DNA of 64,000 nt from Bruticola sp004554425 (lineage in GTDB: Bacteria > Vulcanimicrobiota > Xenobia > Xenobiales > Xenobiaceae): assembly GCA_958366945.1 (NCBI GenBank), contig CATXCY010000001.1, positions 62,001-126,000 of the forward strand, in the 5' to 3' direction. Shown piece by piece: positions 1 through 8,389 of the stretch. The notes beneath the pieces are model-generated. The model was not told where the DNA came from and searched no databases. It saw only the letters and a list, made by a program, of their open reading frames with translations. The translations under genes and the position numbers were made by a program. Each line of letters begins with the position of its first letter. Positions within the stretch are counted from its first letter, which is position 1.

Positions 1-559
1 AAGTGCCCATAGCGTGAATTTCTGCAGCCGGAGATTTATATAAACTCAGGAGGATATCAAAGTCATGGATCATCAAATCCCAAATAATGCCTACATCTAG
101 ATTGCGAGTTGTAGGGCCGGAAAGACGATGGCACTCGATGAGAACAGGAGTATCTACCATCTCTTTGAGCTTAATGACAGCGGGATTGAAACGTTCTAAA
201 TGGCCGACTTGCAAAGTTAAGTTTTTTTCTTTAGCTAAAGCGACCAAACGCTTAGCCTGATCCACTTCCACAGTAATAGGTTTTTCAACTAAAACATGTA
301 TGCCCTGCTCTAAAAAATCTTGAGCGATCTGGTAGTGGAGCGGAGTAGGAGAAACAATAACTACGCCATCAATCTTTCCATAAAGACTATGATAATCTTT
401 GTAATACTTCGTACCATATTGCTCGGCCAAAGGAGCTACCCTGGCTCCATCCAGATCTACGATACCTGCCAATTCGATCTGAGGCAACTCTGAACATACT
501 CGGGCATGGTTCTTGCCCATGCTGCCGATACCGACTACGCCAACTCTAATTGGCTTCAT
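1..559 (-). CDS. Gfo/Idh/MocA family NAD(P)-dependent oxidoreductase (3' end outside window)
   Basis: Reverse-strand translation begins MKPIRVGVVGIGSMGKNHAR, a Rossmann nucleotide-binding motif (GxGxxG at about residues 9-14). The VEKP motif typical of the Gfo/Idh family follows at about residue 95, and then a GHLERFNP segment. Only about 186 residues are present because the gene runs off the left edge. The ATG at 559 is preferred over an in-frame ATG at 568 because GGGAGG (569-574) would abut the latter and is 9 nt from the former. It lies 114 bp downstream of fabZ on the same strand. In this family, members next to lipid A genes often oxidise UDP-sugars, so a UDP-GlcNAc-derived substrate is plausible but is inference. 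Substrate unknown. Confidence 0.85.
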   Translation of the reverse strand, partial: MKPIRVGVVGIGSMGKNHARVCSELPQIELAGIVDLDGARVAPLAEQYGTKYYKDYHSLYGKIDGVVIVSPTPLHYQIAQDFLEQGIHVLVEKPITVEVDQAKRLVALAKEKNLTLQVGHLERFNPAVIKLKEMVDTPVLIECHRLSGPTTRNLDVGIIWDLMIHDFDILLSLYKSPAAEIHAMGT

Positions 560-673
560 ATTATGCATCCTCCCAATTTCGTGTCCGTCAAAAACAACTA
601 ACGCCTAAAAGAGTGCCTATTTCGCCCGCTAAAAGGCAGTTTCCTACAATAAGTAGTCAACAAAAGAGCCCTT

Positions 674-1099
674 CTAATGCCAAGCGAAAGTAAGCATACC
701 TTCGCACGCAGTATTTTCTCCTACGCAAACACGCACTGATAAAGTAACATTTTTATCATCGCGTTCAATCTCTTTGGCGTAAAGCTCAAGACGATCTCCA
801 GGCACTACTTGAGTTCTGAATTTGAATTTTTTAGCGCCCACTAAATCCAATGCAGAAACCTTTATAGGAGCATCGTCATTGCCAACGTAAAGCAACCAGC
901 AAAGTTGGGCTAAAGCTTCCATTTGTAATACACCAGGCATAATGGGGTTGCCAGGGAAATGGCCCTCAAAATGGGGCTCGGCCATAGTTACATTTTTGTA
1001 GCCTGATATTTCCGGGAAATTGAGCTCAGTTACTATATCTACAAAAAGCATAGGACTTTTGTAGGGAGTTCTGTGTAATATATCTTTAGTATTAAGCAT
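674..1099 (-). CDS. fabZ: 3-hydroxyacyl-ACP dehydratase FabZ
   Basis: The 141-residue hotdog-fold protein carries the FabZ signature HFEGHFPGNPIMPGV, with the presumed catalytic His at residue 47 and Glu at 61 in MEALAQL. It dehydrates 3-hydroxyacyl-ACP in type II fatty acid synthesis and competes with the lipid A pathway for 3-hydroxyacyl-ACP. That explains its usual coupling to lpx genes. The start is ATG at 1099 (MLNTKDILHRTPY), which overlaps the lpxC stop by 8 nt (ATGCTTAA), indicating translational coupling. The frame stays open upstream to 1141, but that extension lies inside lpxC and is not conserved in the family. Length is normal for FabZ. Confidence 0.95.
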   Translation of the reverse strand: MLNTKDILHRTPYKSPMLFVDIVTELNFPEISGYKNVTMAEPHFEGHFPGNPIMPGVLQMEALAQLCWLLYVGNDDAPIKVSALDLVGAKKFKFRTQVVPGDRLELYAKEIERDDKNVTLSVRVCVGENTACEGMLTFAWH

Positions 1100-1925
1100 T
1101 TTTGCGCATCTCCTCAGCGACTTTACGAACAAATTCCACATGTAATTTATGACCGGCGCGGACAGCTAAAACAAAAGCCCGCAAAGGACGACCAAGCAAA
1201 CAAAGATCGCCGGCTAAATCTAAAACTTTATGGCGTACAGGCTCATTTACAAAGCGCTGACTTTTTTTCACATCGAAGCCAGGACGGTCATAAATTAAAG
1301 CGTTGGAAAGATCGCCACCTTGGCCTAAACCATTTTCCAATAGAGTTTTTACTTCTGACCAAAAACCGAAAGTGCGAGCAGGAGCTACGTGAGTAACAAA
1401 GTTGTCATAGCCGCAGTAACGGAAACGCTGACTACCAACTTGCTCACTAGCATAGCTTACGGCTCCTTCCAAGTTATATTGAGAGTCTGGCATAGCCAGT
1501 ACCAGGCCTTCACCTTCAGCGACAAAAATCGGCTCTTCAATGTAGTAATCCTCTACTTCGCTGCCATCTTGATTGACAATACCAGCCTTTTCCATAGCTT
1601 GGCAAAAAGGCAAAGCAGAACCGTCTAAAATAGGAACTTCAGGCCCATCAATTTCTATTAACGCATTATCTATGGACAAACCGCTCAAAGCAGCCAGCAA
1701 GTGTTCTACAGTACCAACTACAACTTGGCCTTTTCCTAAGGAAGTAGAACGCTTAGTAGAGACAACATACTCGTAAGTAGCTGGAATGTACTCCCCGCCA
1801 CTAAAAAAAACGATTCCATGATCGGTAGGAGCAGGCTTTATCGTCAAATGACTTGACTTGCCGGTATGGATACCCACTCCCTCAAAAGAGATCTCTTCAG
1901 CTAAAGTACGCTGCGCTCTGCACAT
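1092..1925 (-). CDS. lpxC: UDP-3-O-acyl-N-acetylglucosamine deacetylase LpxC
   Basis: This is the zinc amidase of the committed step of lipid A synthesis in the cytoplasm. The 277-residue product shows EGVGIHTG near the N-terminus and VEHLLAAL (Glu74/His75: base and zinc ligand). It also has VRHKVLDLAGD (remaining His and Asp zinc ligands) and AVRAGHKLH (catalytic His). The ATG at 1925 is chosen because the family starts just before QRTL and a GGGGAGA ribosome site lies 8-9 nt upstream. An in-frame extension to 2024 would add about 33 unconserved residues. fabZ overlaps its stop. A terminator (2051-2101) separates it from the gene upstream, so lpxC-fabZ should have its own promoter in 1926-2045. 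Confidence 0.95.
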   Translation of the reverse strand: MCRAQRTLAEEISFEGVGIHTGKSSHLTIKPAPTDHGIVFFSGGEYIPATYEYVVSTKRSTSLGKGQVVVGTVEHLLAALSGLSIDNALIEIDGPEVPILDGSALPFCQAMEKAGIVNQDGSEVEDYYIEEPIFVAEGEGLVLAMPDSQYNLEGAVSYASEQVGSQRFRYCGYDNFVTHVAPARTFGFWSEVKTLLENGLGQGGDLSNALIYDRPGFDVKKSQRFVNEPVRHKVLDLAGDLCLLGRPLRAFVLAVRAGHKLHVEFVRKVAEEMRKNA

Positions 1926-2050
1926 GGAAATGTTCTCCCCAATAACTGTAATATAATTGATAAAAAACTCCGCCAACTTTTTTATATAAAATTGGCTATT
2001 CCTCCATTTTTGGCCAGAAGCCATTTAGGCATACAATTATCAACCTCAAA

Positions 2051-2101
2051 AAAATAATAGCCTACCAAAATATGTTGTTATTTTGATAGGCCATTATTTT
2101 T
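2051..2101 (-). terminator. Rho-independent terminator after the secreted-protein gene
   Basis: A nearly perfect inverted repeat of about 18-20 bp around a short loop near 2071-2080 is followed on the minus strand by an A/T-rich tract with runs of T. It lies just downstream of the gene ending at 2122 and upstream of lpxC, splitting the two into separate transcripts. Confidence 0.7.
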
Positions 2102-2121
2102 AATTCGAATTGCAACTAGAC

Positions 2122-3951
2122 TTAGTCTATCTCACGCAATTCGTACTGAGCTGGGTAGCAAGAAGTTGCTTCTGGTAGAGTAATTATTTCTATTGTACTA
2201 CTTGACTCAGGAAACAGCTCGATTTTTGCCACCAATACCTCATCGCCCTTTTTGCGAAAAACAGCCTGATAGACAGAGTCTCCAATCAAGAAATTGGCTC
2301 CACCAGGTCCGGATAAAGGCGTAAAGTAAAGTCCAACCGTTTTAGTGCGTCTGGTAGGGTTTTTCAACTCTACCAAAGATTTGTAAAGAACGCCGAAATT
2401 GCCGGTGTTAGGTAAACCAGTCTCAAAGTCAATCAACCACGGACTTTCTCCGTAACGGAATGTTAGAGGACTGCCACCAACTACAAACTCACCTTCATTT
2501 TCAAAATAAGGCTGAGCGAACACACCATGGGGATGGATTTTAAATGGGTTAAAAGGAGCGCCAATTTCCGGAAGCGTACGCCCGTCGTTACAATTGGGAT
2601 TTAAAGCGCTGCGCACTTCTACCGTAGCACTAGGCCCTTCCAAAATTTGGAAATTTATAAAACCACTTACCAAGGCTTCAGGACGCATAACATAAGAAGC
2701 CAATTCCAGCGCAGAGTTGGGGGGCAAAGTAACAACATAGCCAGAATGGCAAGCCAAATTTTCCAAAAAGCGTTTGGCAGCAGTTTGTCCTACATAAATT
2801 TCACTGCGTTCTGGACCAGCAGAAGTTCTGCTAATTAGAATTTTTACTGGCTCCTCATTCAAATTAGCTAAATTGATCCATAAGTAACGATTCTTAGCCG
2901 AAGCATTAAGGTGAGAGAACATCAAGCGACTGGGCTCGCGCTTTTTGAAATTGTATTTCATAAGCACACCGTCAGTGTCAACTCTTTCGGGACGATTGCT
3001 CACTAGAAGCAAGTTTTGCTCGACATAAGGTATATCAACATTTTGGATCAGTACATTTACATCACCTCTAACAGCAAAATAGTCCTCGGAAGCGTTTATT
3101 CCTACGGGAACACTTAAGCGCATACTGTCGCCTTTAGATACAGGCACAGGGTGGAAGTTGGAATCGTCAACATAGACACTGCATCCTGGTTGCACAAAAG
3201 TATTGGCAGCGATAGAAAGCATAACCGCTTGAGAAACAGCATCAGTTTGAGCAGGAGTGCCACTAACTTCAACAACAACAGACTGAGGTAATTTTCCCGC
3301 CCAGTCTTTTACTTGTACAAATACTGTAACAGAGGCTACACCTTTGCTAATAGTTAAAGAAGATTTGCCTACTCTTTTGCCAATTAATTTTATAAGGCCA
3401 TTATCCTGATCAACATCAATATCTACTACACCGGCACCTTCTTCAACAACCAATGGGCCGTTGGCCAAGCCAGTAGCGGAAATTGTTTTTTCGGCATTGA
3501 CAGCTAAGACAGCACGAGCGGTATCAACGTTTAAGAGGCCGATGTCAACGATATTGCGCATATTAGACGCCCAAAGATTGGCCAATGCTTCCGGTGAAGA
3601 TCCGTTTTGCTTGGCAATTTCATCATTGACTTTAATAATTAACTCACTGCCCCAATATATCTTATATACAGACTTTTTGGCTTTATTAGCATTTTTATCG
3701 CCAGACTCAGCCGTTTTTTTATCAGCAGCCCCAGCGATTTCTTTGCGAACCACTTTAATAGAAGAAGAGGAAGCTCCCCTTTGCAACATAGCTTCAATCT
3801 TCTCAGAAATTCTTTCCGCTTGCTCTTCGTCACTAATGCGAAAGACGACTTGCCCACCCAGCACAACATCAGCAGCCCAAGCGGCCGGAAGAGCGCAAAA
3901 ATAAAAAGCGGCAAAAGCCAGCACTAAGGCTAAAAGCTTATAACCTTTCAT
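2122..3951 (-). CDS. Secreted protein of unknown function in the lipid A/BAM block, with a Big-like domain
   Basis: The 609-residue product begins with a clear Sec signal peptide (positive n-region, hydrophobic core, cleavage near PAAWA-AD). The mature N-terminus (VVLGGQVVFRISDEEQAERI) followed by a lysine-rich linker looks like a small alpha/beta domain. Residues about 150-220 (GVVDIDVDQDNGLIKLIGK onward) resemble the bacterial Ig-like/pilus-formation N-terminal domain that precedes many secretins. The remainder is beta-rich with no motif I recognise. Start ATG 3951 has GGAG about 10 nt upstream. It lies between lpxD and lpxC with its own leader and terminator. The context suggests an envelope role. 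No enzymatic function can be assigned. Confidence 0.75.
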   Translation of the reverse strand: MKGYKLLALVLAFAAFYFCALPAAWAADVVLGGQVVFRISDEEQAERISEKIEAMLQRGASSSSIKVVRKEIAGAADKKTAESGDKNANKAKKSVYKIYWGSELIIKVNDEIAKQNGSSPEALANLWASNMRNIVDIGLLNVDTARAVLAVNAEKTISATGLANGPLVVEEGAGVVDIDVDQDNGLIKLIGKRVGKSSLTISKGVASVTVFVQVKDWAGKLPQSVVVEVSGTPAQTDAVSQAVMLSIAANTFVQPGCSVYVDDSNFHPVPVSKGDSMRLSVPVGINASEDYFAVRGDVNVLIQNVDIPYVEQNLLLVSNRPERVDTDGVLMKYNFKKREPSRLMFSHLNASAKNRYLWINLANLNEEPVKILISRTSAGPERSEIYVGQTAAKRFLENLACHSGYVVTLPPNSALELASYVMRPEALVSGFINFQILEGPSATVEVRSALNPNCNDGRTLPEIGAPFNPFKIHPHGVFAQPYFENEGEFVVGGSPLTFRYGESPWLIDFETGLPNTGNFGVLYKSLVELKNPTRRTKTVGLYFTPLSGPGGANFLIGDSVYQAVFRKKGDEVLVAKIELFPESSSTIEIITLPEATSCYPAQYELREID

Positions 3952-4033
3952 AAAAATTCAGCTCCAAAATACCCACTGCCCCTCTTTTAAATAAAGGCAG
4001 TAGTCCCAATTTATTCCCCCAAATAACATAAAG

Positions 4034-4075
4034 TCATCAATAAGGTGGGCTTTCCTTGATGATAGAAGCCACCTT
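4034..4075 (-). promoter_or_regulatory. Leader with two mutually competing hairpins
   Basis: On the minus strand, AAGGTGG (4075 side) can pair with CCACCTT (4048-4042), and TCATCAA (62-56 side) with TTGATGA (4040-4034). Both are perfect 7-bp stems. The two pairings interlock, so they are either alternative hairpins or a pseudoknot. The single-nucleotide linker between the last two strands makes alternatives more likely. The element sits 83 nt upstream of the start of the secreted-protein gene and just after the lpxD terminator. Confidence 0.4.
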
Positions 4076-4078
4076 GGC

Positions 4079-4104
4079 GAAAAAAAACAGCCCTCTGAGG
4101 GCCA
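4079..4104 (-). terminator. Rho-independent terminator after lpxD
   Basis: GCCCTC/GAGGGC stem followed on the minus strand by TG and a run of about eight T (4081-4089). A second hairpin (4119-4127 with 4140-4148, 9 bp with one wobble) lies between it and the lpxD stop and may protect the mRNA end. Confidence 0.75.
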
Positions 4105-4157
4105 TTTAAAATTGTTATGCCCGCCGAAGCTACGTAACCTCGACGGGCACAACAGTG

Positions 4158-4871
4158 TTACTTCATATGCTCTTTTAAAAGCTTAGGAAGCAAATTAAAA
4201 GCAGCTTCAGCGCGACGCACTTCAGCTACAGGACGTCCGGGATTACCAGCCAAAACTTGTCCGGCTTCATACTTACGCATAGCTGTAGAACGGTCCATAA
4301 GTACACAACCATCTCCTAATTCTACGCGTACCCCGATGCCACACTGAGAGCCGATAGTGCAATTATTTCCGACCACAGACGACCCGGTTAAACCGCTCTG
4401 ATCGCCGATATAACAATGGCTACCAACCTTGCTGTTATGGCCGACCATAACCATATGGCCAAGCTCTGTATAATCTCCAATTAAAGTAGAAGCCGTAGCT
4501 GCTCTGTCAACGCAAGAGCAAGCACCAATCTTGGCCCCTTCACCTATAACGACATTGCCTACCTGAGGAATCTTGCGATGACTCTTGCCATCAAAGACAT
4601 AGCCGAAACCATCCATACCCAAAACAGCCCCAGCTTCAACTACCGCTCTATCGCCAATAACGGTATCGTCCATAACGACAGCTCCGCAACCTATGACAGC
4701 TCCAGAACCTACATGAACATTACGACCGATATAAGCCTTGGGAGCGATTTCGGCTTCTGCCCCTACTTGAGTTCCGCTTTCAATTACGGCCATGGCCCCT
4801 ACTTTGCAACCTTCGCCCAAAGAAGCAGAACTGTCTATGCAAGCACTAGGATGTATACACTGTTCTTTCAT
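4158..4871 (-). CDS. lpxD: UDP-3-O-acylglucosamine N-acyltransferase LpxD, lacking the N-terminal domain
   Basis: The 237-residue product is a left-handed beta-helix of hexapeptide repeats. It carries the LpxD landmarks GFGYVFDG.SHRKIPQVGNV (residues 88-107), a CVDRA segment, and GHN with the presumed catalytic His145. The enzyme transfers a 3-hydroxyacyl chain to the 2-amino group of UDP-GlcN. Typical LpxD is about 340 residues and starts with a uridine-binding domain of roughly 100 residues. Here translation begins directly in the beta-helix. No missing domain is encoded upstream: the preceding gene's TAA abuts this ATG. Coupling to the Skp-like operon is therefore tight. It could instead be a related sugar N-acyltransferase, but the HRKIPQVG motif favours LpxD. 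Confidence 0.85.
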   Translation of the reverse strand: MKEQCIHPSACIDSSASLGEGCKVGAMAVIESGTQVGAEAEIAPKAYIGRNVHVGSGAVIGCGAVVMDDTVIGDRAVVEAGAVLGMDGFGYVFDGKSHRKIPQVGNVVIGEGAKIGACSCVDRAATASTLIGDYTELGHMVMVGHNSKVGSHCYIGDQSGLTGSSVVGNNCTIGSQCGIGVRVELGDGCVLMDRSTAMRKYEAGQVLAGNPGRPVAEVRRAEAAFNLLPKLLKEHMK

Positions 4872-5345
4872 TTATTTAGAGCCATCCATTTTCAGCAAAA
4901 TATCTAGGGTAATATTATCTCCGCTGGTATAAAGCACAACTGGATAATTTACAGTATTGACAACAACCAAGTCTATATCTTTATCTTTGGCAACTTCAGC
5001 AGCTTGGTTTTTAATATCTTCACGCAAGCCTTTCATGCTCTCATTGTATAGCTTGTCAAATTTGCTAGATCTCTCTGCAGCATCTTTGGCCAGCTTTTCT
5101 TGCAAAGCTTTTTTTTGAGCAGCAGACATACTGCTGACATTGCTGGGGATTTGTGAATAGATCTTGCTGCGCTCATCGGAGAGAATAACATTAAGTTCCA
5201 TATATTTGGGATTTTCTCTAATAATTCTCTCAGTATTGACAACACCGACTTTTAAAGGGCGCTTGGCACAACCGCTGCCACATAAAAGTAAACCAGCACC
5301 TACGACTGTAAGAATTAAGCAGTGTACAAACTTCGAATATTTCAA
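4872..5345 (-). CDS. Skp/OmpH-like lipoprotein (copy 4 of 4), TTG start
   Basis: The 157-residue product has a hydrophobic signal ending in CGSGC, a plausible though non-ideal lipobox. The OmpH-like pattern follows: VGVVNTERIIRENPKYMEL, a charged central helix, and a C-terminal DIDLVVVNTVNYPVVLYTSG strand region ending ITLDILLKM. Skp family proteins chaperone unfolded outer-membrane proteins in the periplasm. The TTG at 5345 is chosen because GGAGGG lies 8 nt upstream and the signal peptide starts there. Upstream in-frame ATGs (5388 and beyond) lie inside the preceding gene and would bury the signal. It overlaps nothing and is followed directly by lpxD. Confidence 0.8.
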   Translation of the reverse strand: MKYSKFVHCLILTVVGAGLLLCGSGCAKRPLKVGVVNTERIIRENPKYMELNVILSDERSKIYSQIPSNVSSMSAAQKKALQEKLAKDAAERSSKFDKLYNESMKGLREDIKNQAAEVAKDKDIDLVVVNTVNYPVVLYTSGDNITLDILLKMDGSK

Positions 5346-5367
5346 ATTGTTTATCCCTCCGCTCTTT

Positions 5368-5925
5368 CTACTTGTTACCTTGAGAAGCATTTTCCGTCGA
5401 TTTATCTTCTTTAGTTTGCTCGCCCTCAGCATTTGCAGTTCCGGCAAATCCCGGCATCGCTGCTAAAACATTAGCGGTAACATCGTGGCCACCGTATTCT
5501 ACGGTAGGAACGTCGTTGGAGTCGATTAAAATGATATCGAGATCTTTATCCAAAGCCACTTCCGAAGCAGCTTTTTCCATGCTCTTCATCTTGGCATCAA
5601 TATAATCGGCAGTGCGTTTTTGCCATTTAGATTCCACATCATTTTGAATCTTCATGAGCTTATCATAAACGGACTTATCACTGACAACACCGTCAGCATT
5701 GGAATTTTCTTTAACTATGCGCTGTACTTCCTGACTAGCCTTAATGCGCTCGGCGAAGTACTGGCGAGATAATTCCTGATATTTGTCATCTTCCTGAAGT
5801 ACAACCGTACTGTTGATAGTGCCGGTACGAATGACAACTTTCTCCTTAGGTGTACAACCGGCCGCATAGAGGCAGCTGACTGTAAGCGCAGCTATAACTA
5901 CCCCGCACCATAAAATTCTATTCAC
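5368..5925 (-). CDS. Skp/OmpH-like lipoprotein (copy 3 of 4)
   Basis: The 185-residue product starts at a GTG with AGGAGG 5 nt upstream. A signal peptide ends in the lipobox-like YAAGC. The mature part follows the OmpH layout: a short strand (TGTINSTVVLQEDDKYQEL), a helical charged middle (about residues 45-115), then LDKDLDIILIDSNDVPTVEYGG and DVTANVLAAM. The last 25 residues are a polar tail. It likely acts in the periplasm, anchored to a membrane, with BamA, which is encoded upstream in the same direction. Sequence identity to its neighbours is low apart from the shared framework, so the duplications are old. Confidence 0.8.
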   Translation of the reverse strand: MNRILWCGVVIAALTVSCLYAAGCTPKEKVVIRTGTINSTVVLQEDDKYQELSRQYFAERIKASQEVQRIVKENSNADGVVSDKSVYDKLMKIQNDVESKWQKRTADYIDAKMKSMEKAASEVALDKDLDIILIDSNDVPTVEYGGHDVTANVLAAMPGFAGTANAEGEQTKEDKSTENASQGNK

Positions 5926-5934
5926 CGCGACCTC

Positions 5935-7374
5935 CTAATGTTGGTCCTCTTTTTCCAAAGCAAGCATTGTTTTATCGGTAAGATCCAAACAATCGATATT
6001 GACTACATAAGAGCCTATAACAGACGGCTGCCCCTCTTGTTCAGCTGCAATTTTGCCAATTACTTCGCGCAAATCGTCGGCCATGCCGTCGTAAAGTTCT
6101 TGACGCTGTTTTTGCAAGTCTTCTATCTTAGCTTTAATATCGTCCATCTTTTTGCGAGTTTCATCGCTAACATCTTTAGAAGAATTGCTCACCATAGCTT
6201 CTAATTGCTTTTGTGTAGACCGCAAGCGTTTTTCCAAAGCAGCTTGCTTTTTCTCCATATTGTGTTGAGCTTCTTCGGCTTTGCGCTGCATGGCAACCGT
6301 CATTTCAGCTTTTTTAGCTTCCATTTCGGAGTTGATAGTAGCTTTTATTTTAGCAATTTGAGCTTCGACCTCAGCTTGATTTACCTTAGGAGAGGGCGCT
6401 TGCACATTTTTCAAAAGGCGATCCCGCTCAGCAGCAGCTTTAGACTTAGTTTCCTCATCAAGCGATGCCTCAAAAGCCTTAACTTTAGAAGTTACGTTTG
6501 CACGTTCATCAGCTTCCAAACGTTTGTATTCAGCCGTAAGCTCATCACGTTTGGCTGATTTTTTGGCTGTCTCGGCATCTCCAAGAGCAGCCAACTTGTC
6601 TTGTATAGCAGACTCTTCTTCGGCGTTAGCCGCAGTTTGCAATTGTAACTGTAAGTTGACACGCTGCTCTTGGTTCTCTTGCATTAAGGAGCTGTCATAT
6701 TCAGCCAGACGCTCATCCATGGAAGCACGAGCACTTTCCAAGTTATTTTGCATAACACGCTCAAGTTCCAAGCGTTTGGCAGATATACGCTGCTGGCGTA
6801 CACTGGCCAAATCGCTTAAGAAGCTATCCATACGTTTGCGCACATCTTCCGGCACTTGAGGAGGAGCTTTGGGAGCCAAAGCAGCCACTCGCTGACGCAA
6901 GACATTCTGGTAATGATTGTTAAGAGCTTTGCTTTCCTGTTCAAGCTGATTAGTTAGATTATTGCGAAAATTTTTCAGCTCATTGCTTATCCGCGCCGAC
7001 TCAGCTTGCAATTCATCACGAGCCTTTTCAACTTCGCGCTCCATGCGTTTGCGCCCAGAATCAACTTTACGTTTACGATCTGCCAAAGGCAAAAATTCCA
7101 GTTCTTGCTGAAGCAAACGAATTTGCTCATCAAGCTGAGTTATACGCTCATAATCGGGACGATCTTTTAGCAGCTTTTCAAAGTCTACCACGGCCAACTC
7201 GGAAAAACGTTCCTGAGTCTCACCGGAAGCAGCAAGTTTTTTCGGGGCAGTCCCCTCAGCGCAAGCCATTCCAACAAAATCAACACGAGATGTCAGGACA
7301 GCACCGGCTAAAAGACCGCACACTCCCAGCCAAACGCCTGTACGTTTTAAATTAGGGACAGAAAAAAACTGCAT
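5935..7374 (-). CDS. Long coiled-coil Skp/OmpH-like periplasmic protein (copy 2 of 4)
   Basis: The 479-residue product has an N-terminal hydrophobic segment (signal or anchor, about residues 12-38) and the OmpH-like opening ELAVVDFEKLLKDRPDYERI. More than 300 residues of nearly continuous charged coiled coil rich in K, E, A, Q and R follow, ending YVVNIDCLDLTDKTMLAL. Normal Skp is about 160 residues with a single tentacle hairpin. Here the helical arm is several times longer, so it may bridge a larger distance or form a filament. Start ATG 7374 has GAGGTG upstream. It is 10 bp from the next Skp-like gene. Assignment rests on both ends and context, since coiled coil alone is uninformative. Confidence 0.7.
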   Translation of the reverse strand: MQFFSVPNLKRTGVWLGVCGLLAGAVLTSRVDFVGMACAEGTAPKKLAASGETQERFSELAVVDFEKLLKDRPDYERITQLDEQIRLLQQELEFLPLADRKRKVDSGRKRMEREVEKARDELQAESARISNELKNFRNNLTNQLEQESKALNNHYQNVLRQRVAALAPKAPPQVPEDVRKRMDSFLSDLASVRQQRISAKRLELERVMQNNLESARASMDERLAEYDSSLMQENQEQRVNLQLQLQTAANAEEESAIQDKLAALGDAETAKKSAKRDELTAEYKRLEADERANVTSKVKAFEASLDEETKSKAAAERDRLLKNVQAPSPKVNQAEVEAQIAKIKATINSEMEAKKAEMTVAMQRKAEEAQHNMEKKQAALEKRLRSTQKQLEAMVSNSSKDVSDETRKKMDDIKAKIEDLQKQRQELYDGMADDLREVIGKIAAEQEGQPSVIGSYVVNIDCLDLTDKTMLALEKEDQH

Positions 7375-7387
7375 AAAAACACCTCAA

Positions 7388-8389
7388 TTACTTAGAAGCT
7401 TTCGCGTCCTTGGCTGCAGCCTTACTATCGGCAGCAGGAGCCGCCTCGGCAGTGTCATTACTCAAGCTAGCATTGAAAGTATCAATCACTTCATCGGTAA
7501 TATTACGACCACCATACATAACGGTCTGCTTGTTGAGGACCAAAGAAATTCCCAAATCTTTGGCAACTTTATTAACAGAGTTGTTGACTTTTTGGTAGAG
7601 AGGAGCGTACTGCTGCTGACTAAGAGCTTCAAAGCGAGCAGCCATTTCACGTTGTAAAGCTTCACGCTCGGAAGCAGAAAGGCTAGGGGCCTTCTTTTCA
7701 AATTCGCGCATCATATCAGCACGAGCCTGGCTCAATTTGATATCGACTTCACCAAAAACTTTCAGCTTACGCACGATGCTAGAATCGAAATAGGCTACTG
7801 GAGAATCGCTAGTATCTTCCTCAGCAGGCACCTTAAGCTCGCCTTTTTGCTGGAAGAGTTTCTTTACATCTTCAGTTATATCGGGAACACCGCAAACGAC
7901 AACGCGTTTATCGAGCACAACATTTAAGCCTTTGCTAGCGGACACAGACGCTATAGCCGCAGAAACTCGATTATTTAAAGGAAGAATGATCTTGTTACGA
8001 TTGACTTCCACTTCTCCCTGGAGCTTGCTGTAAAGAAGCTGAAGCTCAGTTTCCGCACCTTCTTTACCGTTCTTCTCAGAAACGGCCTTTTCAAACTCTT
8101 TATTTTTCTTCTCGGCGAAATCGGCAATTTGCTTTTCTGCATTTTTAAATTCGTCGAGAGCGTAAATGGCGGAAGCGTCAATGCAACCGACTTTTTTGGC
8201 CGGAGAAGACATCATGCCACCGGGACTCAGGAACATCCAAGTGCCGATACCGATAACAATTAAAGCCACAATAGCAGCCACTATTGCTACAGTCTTTTTC
8301 TTATTACCGCCGGAAGGAGCGGCAGCCTCACTGCTCTTCTCGGCAGCAGCGCCGTCGGCAGCGGTCTTATTCAAATCAATTTCAGACAT
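7388..8389 (-). CDS. Membrane-anchored protein with two tandem Skp/OmpH domains (copy 1 of 4)
   Basis: The 333-residue product has a cytoplasmic N-tail rich in A and S and one transmembrane helix (about residues 32-53). Two OmpH units follow: KVGCIDASAIYALDEF to DKRVVVCGVPDITEDVKKLF, and VAYFDSSIVRKLKVFGEVDI to NKQTVMYGGRNITDEVIDTF. The near-identical endings (V.GG/C G..[DN]ITD/E.V) show an internal duplication. The tail is Ala-rich. Skp normally trimerises; a fused pair anchored in the inner membrane would be an unusual variant. Start ATG 8389 is preceded by GGAGG at 11 nt. It is the first gene after bamA in the same orientation. Confidence 0.85.
   Translation of the reverse strand: MSEIDLNKTAADGAAAEKSSEAAAPSGGNKKKTVAIVAAIVALIVIGIGTWMFLSPGGMMSSPAKKVGCIDASAIYALDEFKNAEKQIADFAEKKNKEFEKAVSEKNGKEGAETELQLLYSKLQGEVEVNRNKIILPLNNRVSAAIASVSASKGLNVVLDKRVVVCGVPDITEDVKKLFQQKGELKVPAEEDTSDSPVAYFDSSIVRKLKVFGEVDIKLSQARADMMREFEKKAPSLSASEREALQREMAARFEALSQQQYAPLYQKVNNSVNKVAKDLGISLVLNKQTVMYGGRNITDEVIDTFNASLSNDTAEAAPAADSKAAAKDAKASK

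Noticed and set aside
1926..2024. LpxC start at 2024
   Set aside because: The 33 extra residues are not family-like and a better ribosome site precedes the ATG at 1925.
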